Assembly: GCA_963801035.1 (NCBI GenBank)
Contig: CAWDDF010000007.1
Location: 682,001-746,000, forward strand
DNA from: JACCZX01 sp963801035
GTDB lineage: Bacteria; Pseudomonadota; Gammaproteobacteria; Burkholderiales; Burkholderiaceae_F
Direction of reading: 5' to 3'
Length of the DNA: 64,000 nucleotides
Shown one piece after another: positions 25,434-35,087 of the stretch; the stretch's first letter is position 1, and the number at the start of each line of letters is the position of its first letter. Position numbers and translations under genes: made by a program. The notes under the pieces were generated by a model. The model had not been told where the DNA came from, ran no database searches, and saw only the letters and a program-made list of their open reading frames with translations.

Positions 25434-27635
25434 GTGATTCGAGTTTCGTTTTTCGGCGCAATACTGGCAGCTGCGACGTCTGCACTGGCGCAGGCGCCAG
25501 CCGCGCCGCCACCGCGCGACGCAAATGAAACCTTCTTCGGCACCGAGGTGCGCGATCCCTACCGATGGCTCGAAGACGTCAAGTCACCCGAGGTGATGTC
25601 ATGGATGAAGTCGCAGAGTGATTACACGTCTGCGCTGCTCGCGCGTATCCCTGGGCGGAAGGCGATGTTTGAGCGCATCGTCAAGTACGAAGAGGCTGTT
25701 CCATCGCGGGTCGTGCAGGTGACTCGTGAAACCGGCGGACGATGGTTCTTTGAGCGGCGCAATGCCAACGAGAATCAGTTCAAGCTGCTGATGCGTGACG
25801 GGCTCCGTGGACAGGATCGACTGCTGGTCGATCCAGAGGCAGTTGAAAAGCGCACCGGAAAGCCGCACGCGATCAATTATTACGCCGCTGCTCCCGGCGG
25901 CTCGATGGTGGCCTACGGTCTGTCGGCACAAGGTTCGGAAGCCGCAGTACTGCACTTGCTGAATACGCGGACGGGCAAGGCCGTGGGAGGTCCGATCGAT
26001 CGCGCTGACTTCGCTGCCGCCAACTTTTCGCCCGACGGGCGCACGCTGTTCTTCAATCGTCTGCAGCCGTTGAAGCCCGGGATGGCAGATACCGAGAAGT
26101 ACCAGCGGAGCAAGGTCTGGATGCTGAAGGTGGGCGACGACGTCACGCGCGCGCTGCCGATCTTCGGGCTCGATGTGCCCGGCGTCGATATCGGAGCAGC
26201 AGAAATTCCAATCGCGGGTATGACGCACGACCGCCGCTGGGCATTGGGCTACGTGTTCAACGGAACCCAGCGAGAGATCGGATTATTTGTCGCGCCGGCA
26301 GCGGGTGTGCTGGCAGGTAAGCCCAAATGGCGGCGCGTTGTTCATCCGCGCGATGAAGTCACCGGTGTGGCGTACTTCAACGATACGCTGGCATTGCTCT
26401 CGCACAGGGATGCGCCGCGCTCACGCGTGCTTCGCATCGATTTGAAGAAGCCGGACTTGTCCAAGGCACAACTGCTGGTGGACCAAAGCGACCGCGTGAT
26501 TACCGGAATCGCTGCGGCCGCGGATGCGCTTTACATCGAAGCGCGCGACGGCAACGTCAAGCGACTGTTCAAACGTCCGCACCAGGCCGCAGGCGACGTT
26601 GTCGAGGTCAAGCTGCCGGTGGAAGGATCGTTTCAATTGGTTGGCGACGAAGGGGCGAACGGCGCAGCCGATCCGCGCTTTCCAGGACTGGTGCTCGAAT
26701 TGCAGGGCTGGAATAGGGCGCGTCAGATCTATCTTGTCGGTGCCGACGGCAGCGTGCGCGATTCCGGCTTGCAACCTCAAGGTCCGTTTGATGCACCGGC
26801 CGATGTTGTCGCGACGGAAGTCAAAGTTAAGAGTCACGACGGCGCGCTGGTGCCGATGTCGATCATCCACAAGCGTGGCGCTCAATTGAACGGACGAAAT
26901 CCGACGATCCTTTATGGGTATGCGAGTTACGGCATTACGGAGGAACCGTTTTACAGCGTCAGCCGCTTGGCGTGGCTCGATGCGGGCGGCGTGTATGCGA
27001 TTGCCAATCCGCGGGGAAGCGGTGTCTATGGGCAGGACTGGTACAAGGGCGGCTTTCAAACGAGCAAGCCGAATACTTGGAAAGACTTCATCGCTTGCGC
27101 CGAGTGGTTGATCGCGCAGAAGTGGACCAGTCCTGACCGACTGGGAATACTCGGCGGTAGCGCCGGCGGCATTTTGGTCGGCCGTGCACTGACTGAGCGG
27201 CCCGATCTGTTTGTTGCCGCCGTGCCAGTGGTCGGCGCGCTCGACATGGTGCGTGCGGAGGTCACGCCCAACGGCGTGCCGAACATTCCGGAATTCGGCA
27301 CGCGTACGACCGAGCCCGGCTTTCGCTCACTGCTTGCGATGAGCACCTATCACCAGATCGCTGACGGCAAGAAGTATCCTGCGGTGCTGCTGACGCACGG
27401 CGTGCACGATCCGCGCGTAGAGGTCTGGCACAGCACGAAGGCGGCGGCGCGGCTAATGGCCGCGCAGACTGGGGTTGCCGAGGCCAAACCCGTGCTGTTG
27501 CGACTGGACTTCGACGCGGGCCACGGCGTAGGCAGCACAAAAACGCAGCAGCTGCAGGAGCGTGCGGATATTTTTACGTTCTTCCTGTGGCAGATGGGAG
27601 TCGAAGGCTATCAGCCGACACCCGCGGCAAAGTGA
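25434..27635 (+). CDS. Prolyl oligopeptidase family (S9A) serine peptidase, exported
   Basis: 733 residues. A Sec signal (to about SALA, residue 20) is followed by the N-terminal propeller-entry segment DPYRWLEDVKSPEVMSWM, a beta-propeller (about 80-430), and an alpha/beta hydrolase domain. The catalytic triad is S576 (GGSAGGI), D659 (HGVHDPRV) and H697 (AGHGVG). It cleaves peptides, probably in the periplasm. The GTG at 25434 follows GGAGG and starts the signal peptide; a TTG at 25422 is the alternative. Related exported S9A enzymes are common in proteobacteria. Confidence 0.92.
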   Translation: MIRVSFFGAILAAATSALAQAPAAPPPRDANETFFGTEVRDPYRWLEDVKSPEVMSWMKSQSDYTSALLARIPGRKAMFERIVKYEEAVPSRVVQVTRETGGRWFFERRNANENQFKLLMRDGLRGQDRLLVDPEAVEKRTGKPHAINYYAAAPGGSMVAYGLSAQGSEAAVLHLLNTRTGKAVGGPIDRADFAAANFSPDGRTLFFNRLQPLKPGMADTEKYQRSKVWMLKVGDDVTRALPIFGLDVPGVDIGAAEIPIAGMTHDRRWALGYVFNGTQREIGLFVAPAAGVLAGKPKWRRVVHPRDEVTGVAYFNDTLALLSHRDAPRSRVLRIDLKKPDLSKAQLLVDQSDRVITGIAAAADALYIEARDGNVKRLFKRPHQAAGDVVEVKLPVEGSFQLVGDEGANGAADPRFPGLVLELQGWNRARQIYLVGADGSVRDSGLQPQGPFDAPADVVATEVKVKSHDGALVPMSIIHKRGAQLNGRNPTILYGYASYGITEEPFYSVSRLAWLDAGGVYAIANPRGSGVYGQDWYKGGFQTSKPNTWKDFIACAEWLIAQKWTSPDRLGILGGSAGGILVGRALTERPDLFVAAVPVVGALDMVRAEVTPNGVPNIPEFGTRTTEPGFRSLLAMSTYHQIADGKKYPAVLLTHGVHDPRVEVWHSTKAAARLMAAQTGVAEAKPVLLRLDFDAGHGVGSTKTQQLQERADIFTFFLWQMGVEGYQPTPAAK

Positions 27636-27657
27636 AGCGCGCGTTGCTGGCGGAGGC

Positions 27658-28098
27658 ATGCCGTTGGTAACGCCGGCGTTTCGCATCGAAACTCAACTTG
27701 AACCGACAGCCGCGGATGTGGTGCCGATCGATCACGGTCTGCATACCTACAATCAGCGCTCCGCGGACCTGGATGCGATTCGTCGGTTCGCATGCTATGC
27801 GTGGAGTGACGACAAAGTCCTTGCCGGTGGCGCGCTTGCCCGCTGGTGGGGAACGGCATGCGAGCTCCAACAGATCTGGGTTGATGAAGCGCTCCGTCGC
27901 CGCGGAATTGGCAGTTCGTTGATGCGGCAGGTCGAGCTGACTGCCATCGAGCGCGGATGCAACCTGCTCTATCTCGATACGTTCAGCTTTCAGGCGCCTG
28001 AGTTCTATTATCGACTCGGTTACGAGACGGCGTGCCGGCTCGATGGTTTTCCCGACGGCGCGTCGAAATTCGTCTTGCGAAAAACGCTGATCAACTAG
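27658..28098 (+). CDS. GNAT family N-acetyltransferase
   Basis: A 146-residue GNAT domain. The acetyl-CoA loop is RRRGIGSSLM, preceded by LQQIWVDEALR and followed by GCNLLYLDTFSFQAPEFYYRLGYE, which is characteristic of a broad bacterial acetyltransferase family. The substrate is unknown. The ATG follows GGAGG. It lies 22 bp after the peptidase and its 3' end overlaps the convergent mfd gene by 8 bp. Confidence 0.87.
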   Translation: MPLVTPAFRIETQLEPTAADVVPIDHGLHTYNQRSADLDAIRRFACYAWSDDKVLAGGALARWWGTACELQQIWVDEALRRRGIGSSLMRQVELTAIERGCNLLYLDTFSFQAPEFYYRLGYETACRLDGFPDGASKFVLRKTLIN

Positions 28099-31000
28099 GC
28101 CCTATCGTCCTTAGGACTTCGCGCAGCCGTTGCAGCCGCGCATCCAGATTGGCCGTCTTCTCTTCAATGCGAAGTCGCTCCGGACCTGCGAGGCGCATCG
28201 TCCTGGCGCGCTGCATCAGCTGAATCAGTTTTGCGGTATCGAACGGCGGATCCGGAACAAACTGGATCACGATCACGTCGGCCGACGCATCGATCTTCTT
28301 GACGCCGAGCTTTTCTGCGATCAGTCGCAATCTGTGCGTCTCGATAAGTGCCTTGGCAGGCTCGGGCAGCTTGCCGTAACGGTCGACCAGCTCTTCCTGG
28401 CGCTCGATCAGCTCGTCTTCACTGTCGGCGGAAGCGAGTTTCTTGTACATCGACAGACGCTGATGCACGTCGTTCACGTAGTCGGTCGGCAGCAGTGCGG
28501 GCACGTGCAGGTTGATCTCGGTGACGACGCGCAGCGGCGCCAGCAGATCAGGCTCGCGGCCAGAGCGCAACGCGCGCACCGCCGCGTTCAGCATCTGCGT
28601 ATACAAGTCGAACCCGACTTCCTGCATGTTGCCGCTCTGACTTTCGCCGAGAACTTCCCCCGCGCCACGAATTTCAAGATCGTGCATCGCGAGGTAGAAG
28701 CCGCTGCCAAGCTCTTCCAGATTCTGAATCGCTTCCAGCCGCTTCTCGGCGTTTTTCGTCAGCCCGCCCGCATCAGGAACCATCAGATACGCATAGGCCT
28801 GATGATGCGAGCGGCCGACCCGGCCACGCAGCTGGTGCAGCTGTGCGAGACCGAACTTGTCGGCGCGGTGGATGATGATCGTATTGGCCGTCGGCACGTC
28901 AATGCCGGTTTCGATGATCGTTGTACATAGAAGCACGTTGAAGCGCTGCTGATAAAAATCACGCATCACGCGCTCGAGATCGCGCTCGGCCATTTGTCCG
29001 TGCGCGATTTCGATGCGTGCCTCAGGCAGCAACTCCACCAGGCGCGCACGCCGGTTGTCGATCGTCTCGACCTCGTTGTGAAGGAAATACACCTGCCCGC
29101 CGCGCTTCAGTTCACGCAGCACGGCCTCACGAATCAGCGACGGGCTCTCCTTGCGCACGAACGTCTTGATCGCCAGTCGCCGCTGCGGCGCCGTAGCAAT
29201 CACCGAAAACTCGCGGATGCCTTCGAGCGACATCGCCAGCGTTCGAGGAATCGGCGTGGCGGTCAGCGTCAGCACATCGACTTCGGCGCGCAAAGCTTTG
29301 AGCTGCTCTTTCTGTCGCACGCCGAAGCGGTGTTCCTCGTCGATGATCACGAGCCCGAGCCGCTCGAAGTTGATCGCTTCGGTCAGAAGACGGTGCGTCC
29401 CAATGACGATATCGATCGTGCCGGCGTTGATGCCTGCTACCGACTGTGCGATTTCCTTGCTCGAGCGAAAGCGTGACAGCTCGGCGATATGCACCGGCCA
29501 TTCGGCGAAGCGGTCGCGGAAGGTCTGCATGTGCTGCTCGGCGAGCAGCGTCGTTGGACATAGGACGGCAACCTGTTTGCCATCGGCAACGGCAGCGAAG
29601 GCTGCGCGTAACGCAACCTCGGTCTTTCCGAAACCTACATCGCCGCACACCAGGCGATCCATCGGAAAGCCCGCGCTCATGTCCTTCAAGACGGCCTCGA
29701 TCGCCGCCTGCTGATCCGGTGTTTCCTCAAACGGAAAACCCTCGGCGAATGCTTCGACGTCGTGCTGCTTGAAGTTGAATGCATAGCCCTTGCGCGCCGA
29801 TCTGAGCGCGTACAGATTCAACAGCTCGGCGGCGGTGTCGCGCACCTGTTTGGCGGCCTTGCGTCGCGCCCGCTCCCAGTCGCCGCTGCCGAGTTGATGC
29901 AAAGGTGCAGCGTCCGGATCGGCGCCCGAATAGCGGCCTATCAGATGCAGTTGCGCGACCGGCACGTACAGCGTCGCGTCGTTCGCGTATTCCAGGTGCA
30001 GGAACTCGGTCGGACCATCGCCCATGTCCATGCTCTGCAGGCCCAGATAGCGGCCGATTCCATGCTCGACGTGAACGACAGGATCTCCAATTCTGAGCTC
30101 CGCGAGATCGCGGATCATCGCCTCGACGTTCGACGCTCGCTCGCGCTGCCTGCCGCGCAGACGGCGCGGACTCGCCGCGTAAAGCTCGGTTTCGGTGATA
30201 ACCGCGATGCGCGGCTCGCGCAGCACGAAGCCTTCGTGCAGTGGCGCCACACCGAGGCCGATGGCCGCATCCGACGCTACGAACGCCTGGAAGTCTGCGT
30301 TGTCCGCAAAAGGCAATCGATACTCGGTCAGCATTTGCGAAATCGTTTCGCGCCGACCCGCGGAATCGGCGACGACCAGCACGCGACCGCGCGGGCTTGC
30401 GCCGGCAGACACGTTGGCAAACCGATCGACGAATGTCCTCAGCCGGCCGATCGGATCTTCGGCGCGCCGCTCGACTGCGAGCAACGGCAGCGCCTCGAAG
30501 CCCTCGTGCGTTCCATCGCCCAGAGAAATGCGCGCATAGTCCTTTGCGCGCGAAAAGAAACCCTCGGCGCTGAGGAACAGATCGGCTGGGGGCATGATCG
30601 GCCGCGTCACATCGCGCGATAAAAATCGATAGCGCTCGCTGGTCTCGTTCCAGAAGCGCGCCATCGCCGGCTCGATGGGTCCATGCAGCGCCAGCACGCT
30701 GCTCGGCGGCAGATAATCAAACAGAGTTGCTGTCTGATCGAAAAACAAGGGAAGGTAGTACTCGATTCCCGCGGACGCGATGCCGCTGCCGATGTCCTTG
30801 TAGACGCTCGATCGGCTCGGATCGCCTTCGATGCGCTCGCGCCAGCGACGGCGAAAGGCCTGCCGGGCTGCTTCGTCGATTGGAAATTCGCGTCCAGGCA
30901 GCAACCGCACCTCAGGCACCGGATATAAGCCACGTTGCGTGTCAGGATCGAACGCACGGATCGAGTCGAGCTGATCGCCGAACAGGTCGAGGCGATAAGG

Positions 31001-31624
31001 CAGGGCGGAGCCCATCGGAAACAGATCGATCAGTCCACCGCGAATCGCAAACTCTCCCGGCGCGACTACCTGTGAGACATGCTGGTAGCCGGCGAACACC
31101 AGCTGCGCGCGCAGCGGCTCCGCGTCGATCGTCTGGCCCTGCTTGAAAAAGAACGTATGACCGGCGACGTACTGCGCGGGCGACAGTCGATAAAGCGCGC
31201 TTGTGGCCGAAACGACCAGTACATCGATCTCCGGGTGCGGCTGACTTAGCTGATACAGCGTCTCCAGACGCTCGGAGACGAGATCCTGATGCGGCGATAG
31301 CGTGTCGTACGGTAAAGTTTCCCAGTCTGGCAGCGGGCGTACGGCAAGCGACGGATCGAAATACCGGATCTCATCGACCAGCCGCTGCGCATCGAGCGCG
31401 TCGGCTGAAATTGCAACGACAAGCCGCTGCTGCTGACGCGCCTGTGCGGCGAATTGGCTAAGCAGCCAGGCGTCGCCCGAGCCCGGTGGGCGGGCGAGGG
31501 CAAAGCGAGTCCCTGCGGACGGCAAGGTCCACGGTGCAGTGCCCGCAGAGGCTGTCTCGGGCCCGACTACTGAGACTTCTTCGTGCTTCAAGGAAATGCG
31601 CAAAAAAATACGGCAGCAAAGCAT
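28091..31624 (-). CDS. mfd: Transcription-repair coupling factor Mfd
   Basis: 1177 residues. The UvrB-homology region is at the N-terminus (about 30-330: DWETLPYDTLSPHQDLVSERL), followed by the RNA-polymerase interaction domain (about 500-570: VHVEHGIGRYLGLQSMD) and helicase domains with Walker A GDVGFGKTEVA and DEEH (IIDEEHRFGVRQKE). The TRG motif region QLHQLRGRVGRSHHQAYAYL and the C-terminal autoinhibitory domain are present. Mfd removes stalled RNA polymerase and recruits UvrA. The start is uncertain; the first ATG is at 31624. Confidence 0.96.
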   Translation of the reverse strand: MLCCRIFLRISLKHEEVSVVGPETASAGTAPWTLPSAGTRFALARPPGSGDAWLLSQFAAQARQQQRLVVAISADALDAQRLVDEIRYFDPSLAVRPLPDWETLPYDTLSPHQDLVSERLETLYQLSQPHPEIDVLVVSATSALYRLSPAQYVAGHTFFFKQGQTIDAEPLRAQLVFAGYQHVSQVVAPGEFAIRGGLIDLFPMGSALPYRLDLFGDQLDSIRAFDPDTQRGLYPVPEVRLLPGREFPIDEAARQAFRRRWRERIEGDPSRSSVYKDIGSGIASAGIEYYLPLFFDQTATLFDYLPPSSVLALHGPIEPAMARFWNETSERYRFLSRDVTRPIMPPADLFLSAEGFFSRAKDYARISLGDGTHEGFEALPLLAVERRAEDPIGRLRTFVDRFANVSAGASPRGRVLVVADSAGRRETISQMLTEYRLPFADNADFQAFVASDAAIGLGVAPLHEGFVLREPRIAVITETELYAASPRRLRGRQRERASNVEAMIRDLAELRIGDPVVHVEHGIGRYLGLQSMDMGDGPTEFLHLEYANDATLYVPVAQLHLIGRYSGADPDAAPLHQLGSGDWERARRKAAKQVRDTAAELLNLYALRSARKGYAFNFKQHDVEAFAEGFPFEETPDQQAAIEAVLKDMSAGFPMDRLVCGDVGFGKTEVALRAAFAAVADGKQVAVLCPTTLLAEQHMQTFRDRFAEWPVHIAELSRFRSSKEIAQSVAGINAGTIDIVIGTHRLLTEAINFERLGLVIIDEEHRFGVRQKEQLKALRAEVDVLTLTATPIPRTLAMSLEGIREFSVIATAPQRRLAIKTFVRKESPSLIREAVLRELKRGGQVYFLHNEVETIDNRRARLVELLPEARIEIAHGQMAERDLERVMRDFYQQRFNVLLCTTIIETGIDVPTANTIIIHRADKFGLAQLHQLRGRVGRSHHQAYAYLMVPDAGGLTKNAEKRLEAIQNLEELGSGFYLAMHDLEIRGAGEVLGESQSGNMQEVGFDLYTQMLNAAVRALRSGREPDLLAPLRVVTEINLHVPALLPTDYVNDVHQRLSMYKKLASADSEDELIERQEELVDRYGKLPEPAKALIETHRLRLIAEKLGVKKIDASADVIVIQFVPDPPFDTAKLIQLMQRARTMRLAGPERLRIEEKTANLDARLQRLREVLRTIGPS

Positions 31625-31692
31625 TACGCAAGCTGCCGAAGTCGATCGCTATTATACGAACCGATCCATACGCACTCACGTGCCAGGCCTTC

Positions 31693-32395
31693 GTGCCCCA
31701 AACATTTCGATATATAGCGCTGATTCCGGCTGCAGGCGTTGGCATCCGTGTGGGTCACGACGTTCCGAAGCAGTATCTGCGCCTGGGAGCGCGCACTGTG
31801 CTCGAGCACTCTGTTGCAGCGATGCTGGCCGATGCGCGCATCGATCGCGTCTTCGTCGTTGTGGCACCGGCTGACAGCAAGTGGCAATCGATTGACTGGG
31901 GCGGTGATCGAGTCGAGTTTCTCGCAGTCGGCGGTGCGTCTCGAGCGGAAAGCGTGTCCAACGCCTTGATGACGCTGTCCGGACGCACGCACGACGATGA
32001 TCGCGTGCTTGTGCATGACGCAGCGCGCCCATGTCTGACGCAAACGAGAGTTGGCGCGGTTGATCGACGAAGTCGGCAGTGAGGACGGCGGAGGTTTGCT
32101 GGCGGTACCTGTAACGGACACATTGAAGCGCACCGAAAACGGGCACGTCGTCGAAACGCTCGATCGCGACGAATTCTGGTGTGCGCAAACTCCCCAACTG
32201 TTTCGCTTTGCGTCTTTGCGCGCCGCAATGAGCGCGGGGTCGCTGCAAGGCGTCACCGATGAAGCGAGTGCGATCGAACGAAACGGAAACTTTCCGCGGC
32301 TCGTGCTCGGATCGGCAACGAATATCAAGGTAACCACCGAGCAGGACTTGACGCTGGCACGTGTGATTCTCGATGCCGCGGCGTACGCGGCATGA
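31693..32395 (+). pseudogene. ispD: 2-C-methyl-D-erythritol 4-phosphate cytidylyltransferase IspD, interrupted by a one-base frameshift
   Basis: IspD makes CDP-methylerythritol in the MEP pathway. The N-terminal half has the nucleotide-binding IPAAGVGIRVGHDVPKQYL and VLVHDAARPCL. The frame then breaks at about 32047: an extra A after CAAACG shifts it to a stop near 32080. Dropping it restores TELARLIDEVG and the rest (LLAVPVTDTLKRT, AQTPQLFRFASL, TDEASAIE) to 32395, where the stop overlaps ispF by ATGA. A GTG start at 31693 fits the family N-terminus. The pathway is normally essential, so a sequence error is more likely than loss. Confidence 0.85.
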
Positions 32396-32871
32396 AGATC
32401 CGCGTCGGCCATGGATTCGATGTGCACGCAATGGTTCCCGGCCGCCCGCTCGTGCTTGGAGGCGTCGAGATCGCGAGTGCGCGAGGACTGCTGGGCCATT
32501 CCGACGCCGACGTGCTGCTGCACGCGATCGCCGATGCGCTCCTTGGAGCGGCATCGCTAGGCGATATCGGTCAGCTGTTTCCGGATACCGACTCAGCCTA
32601 CAAAAATGCCGATAGCCGGTTGTTGCTGCAGCACGCCGCACAGCGTGTGCGCGGCGCCGGTTGGCGCATCGAGAACATCGATGCCACCGTTGTTGCCGAC
32701 GCGCCCCGGATCGCGCCGCATGTTGCGGCCATGTGCCAGACCATTGCGGCGTCGTGCGAAATTGCGGCAAGCGCCGTCAGCGTGAAAGGCAAGACCACAG
32801 AGAAGCTGGGCTTTACCGGCCGCGGCGAGGGAATTGCCGCAATGGCCGTGGCGCTGCTGGTCAGCGACTAG
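32392..32871 (+). CDS. ispF: 2-C-methyl-D-erythritol 2,4-cyclodiphosphate synthase
   Basis: 159 residues, the usual length. Zinc ligands lie in VGHGFDVHAM (D10, H12) and LLGHSDADVLLH; the fold-defining FPDTDSAYKNADS and TEKLGFTGRGEGI follow. IspF forms MEcPP in the MEP pathway. Its ATG overlaps the restored ispD stop by ATGA, as in most ispDF operons. The 3' end overlaps the convergent envZ-like gene by 11 bp. Confidence 0.96.
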   Translation: MKIRVGHGFDVHAMVPGRPLVLGGVEIASARGLLGHSDADVLLHAIADALLGAASLGDIGQLFPDTDSAYKNADSRLLLQHAAQRVRGAGWRIENIDATVVADAPRIAPHVAAMCQTIAASCEIAASAVSVKGKTTEKLGFTGRGEGIAAMAVALLVSD

Positions 32872-34186
32872 ATAACGGCAGGCGCAATTCGACGCGCAAT
32901 CCGTGCGGTGAGTTGGCTGACAGTTGCACGTCGCCGCCGTGCATGCGTGCGACACGCTCGACGATCGGAAGCCCCAGGCCCGCGCCTGTACTGCCCGAGC
33001 GCGCCGCCTCGCCGCGCTCGAACGGTCGCATGAGCCGATCGACTTCCTCTGCAGACACGCCGGGTCCTTGATCCGTCACAGAAACGACGGCGCGATCTGC
33101 GGCTACCTTCAGCGCGACTGTGATCGCGAGCTTGCCGCTTGCCGGATCGCGTCCATAGCGCACTGCATTCGTCATCAGATTGTCCAGTGCCCGATCCAGT
33201 TCGACTGGGAAGCCGCGGATCCGCACGCCGGAAGCGATGTTCATGTCCACGGAGGAATCGGACTCGGCGTCGACGCGCGCGCGCTGAACGGCGGCGGCGA
33301 CGGCTGCAGTCAGATCGATGTCGCTGGCTGGTGCCTGTGGCTCCTTGCGTGCGTAGTCGAGAAACTGGCGGACGATCGCATCCATCTGTTCAATGTCGCC
33401 GACCATTGCCGCGCGAGTCGCCTCGGGTAACGTTGCCAGCTCGAGTTCAAGACGCAGCCGCGATAGCGGCGTGCGCAGATCGTGCGAAATTCCGGCAAGC
33501 AGTACAGCGCGATCTGTGTCCAGCTTGCCGAGGTCGGTGACCATCCGGTTGAAGCTCTCGTTGACAGTGCGAATCTCGATCGGACCGGTCTCGGGAAGCG
33601 GGCCCGGATCTCGGCCACTTCCGAGTTCGGCGCTTGCCCGGGACAACTGCGCCAGCGGCCGGTTGATCAACCGAGTGATCAGGATCGCCCCGATGATCGA
33701 CAGCAGCAGGGCTACTGCCGCCCAACCGATCCATTGCGTGCCGTACGTGCGCGAAACGGGATTGCGTTCGATGAACACCCAATAGTCGTCATCTGCCATC
33801 GACAGACTGACCCAAAGCCCGCGAATTCCGTTGACGTCCGAAGCAAGCCTCGTATTCGCGCCAAGCTTGGCGACGATCGCCTGCTCGATCAGCCTGACCA
33901 GCGCCCCGTCGGAAAGTGGCGTGACTTTATCGTCGGGCTCGAGCGGATAAATGCGTACACCTTCATTGGCAGCAAGCTCGGTGAGCAAGTCGCTTCGCAC
34001 GAACGGATCTGCATACAGCAGCGCAGCGCGCGTGATGTTCACGATGGATATCACCTGCTGCGCGATGGTCTGGGCGCGAGGCGCGCGCTCGAGCACGCGA
34101 TAGCTCTGCAGCCACGCCGCGAGGCTCGCGACGATCAGCAGCAACACCAACAGCAACGTGCGCCAGAAGAGCGACGGTGATCGCAT
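32861..34186 (-). CDS. envZ: Sensor histidine kinase EnvZ-like
   Basis: 441 residues: membrane helix at about 8-27, periplasmic loop to about 150, second helix at about 152-172, HAMP (TRLINRPLAQLSRASAELG), then the DHp box with phosphoaccepting H235 in SHDLRTPLSR, and a HATPase domain (DNLMTNAVRYG, DQGPGV, GAGLGLPIVERVARMHGG). The pattern RMVTDLGKLDTDRAVLLAGISHDLRTPLSRLRLE is typical of EnvZ. It controls OmpR by phosphorylation in response to osmolarity in enterics; here the signal is not known. It lies 27 bp downstream of ompR. Confidence 0.92.
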   Translation of the reverse strand: MRSPSLFWRTLLLVLLLIVASLAAWLQSYRVLERAPRAQTIAQQVISIVNITRAALLYADPFVRSDLLTELAANEGVRIYPLEPDDKVTPLSDGALVRLIEQAIVAKLGANTRLASDVNGIRGLWVSLSMADDDYWVFIERNPVSRTYGTQWIGWAAVALLLSIIGAILITRLINRPLAQLSRASAELGSGRDPGPLPETGPIEIRTVNESFNRMVTDLGKLDTDRAVLLAGISHDLRTPLSRLRLELELATLPEATRAAMVGDIEQMDAIVRQFLDYARKEPQAPASDIDLTAAVAAAVQRARVDAESDSSVDMNIASGVRIRGFPVELDRALDNLMTNAVRYGRDPASGKLAITVALKVAADRAVVSVTDQGPGVSAEEVDRLMRPFERGEAARSGSTGAGLGLPIVERVARMHGGDVQLSANSPHGLRVELRLPLSSR

Positions 34187-34213
34187 CAGAGCGTTAGCGG
34201 CTGTTGCGGTCCA

Positions 34214-34942
34214 CTACTCGGCCTCAGGATCGGGAATGAATACGTACCCGAGCCCCCAGACCGTCTGGATGTAACGAGGCTTCGCAGGATCGGGTTCAAT
34301 GAGCTTGCGCAAGCGTGAAATCTGCACGTCCAAACTGCGGTCGAACGCTTCATATTCCCGGCCACGCGCCATTTCCATCAACTTCTCACGCGACAGGGGC
34401 ACTCGGGGGTAGCGGGCAAAGGTCTTAAGCACCGCAAACTCGCCGGTCGTCAGGTCGACCGGATGGCCTTCCTTCGTCAACACCCGCGTTGAAAGATCGA
34501 GCACGAACTTGCCGAACGCAAGTGGCTTGATTTCATTCGCAGGAGCACCTGGCGCGTCTTCGGGTCCACGCCGGCGCAACACGGCAGTGATGCGGGCGAG
34601 CAATTCACGCGGATTAAACGGCTTGGGTAAGTAGTCGTCGGCACCCATCTCAAGACCGACGATACGGTCGACGTCTTCGCCCTTGGCGGTCAGCATGATG
34701 ATCGGTGTGGTGTCGTTGCCGCCGCGCAGCCGTCGCATGATTGACAGGCCGTCTTCGCCCGGCATCATCAAGTCGAGGATCAACAGGTCATAGCGCTCGC
34801 GTTGCCAGAGGCGGTTCATCGCCTGCCCACTGTCAGCGACAAAAACCGCATACCCGTTTTCGCCGAGGTAGCGCCGCAGCAGATCGCGCAGTCGCGCATC
34901 GTCGTCGACAACGAGAATCTTTGGAGGCTTATGACGCGTCAT
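34214..34942 (-). CDS. ompR: Response regulator OmpR
   Basis: 242 residues. The receiver domain has DDD at 13-15, phosphorylation site D57 (LILDLMM) and KPF; the winged-helix DNA-binding domain is C-terminal (FKVL region LTTGEFAVLKTFARYPRVPLSREKLMEMARGRE, RLRKLIEPDPAKPRYIQTVWGLGYVFIPD). The sequence EAFDRSLDVQISRLRKLIE is diagnostic of OmpR. It is cotranscribed with envZ and divergent from the DUF3106 gene, with 145 bp between. Confidence 0.95.
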   Translation of the reverse strand: MTRHKPPKILVVDDDARLRDLLRRYLGENGYAVFVADSGQAMNRLWQRERYDLLILDLMMPGEDGLSIMRRLRGGNDTTPIIMLTAKGEDVDRIVGLEMGADDYLPKPFNPRELLARITAVLRRRGPEDAPGAPANEIKPLAFGKFVLDLSTRVLTKEGHPVDLTTGEFAVLKTFARYPRVPLSREKLMEMARGREYEAFDRSLDVQISRLRKLIEPDPAKPRYIQTVWGLGYVFIPDPEAE

Positions 34943-35087
34943 TAAGGATCCAGTGGAAGCAGCAGGGCGCGATGCTATGGAACTTGGTACGCAAGCACGT
35001 TCGCGAAAACAAAGTGTTACAGAATTTACCGGCCCGCCACCTGACCGCTGCCGTTAATTGGCCTATCCGCGGGTCTGAAGAAATATC

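Noticed and set aside
34943..35087. OmpR-binding site at a TGTTACA-like sequence upstream of the DUF3106 gene
   Set aside because: Only one short match is present and spacing to a promoter cannot be set, so it is not annotated.
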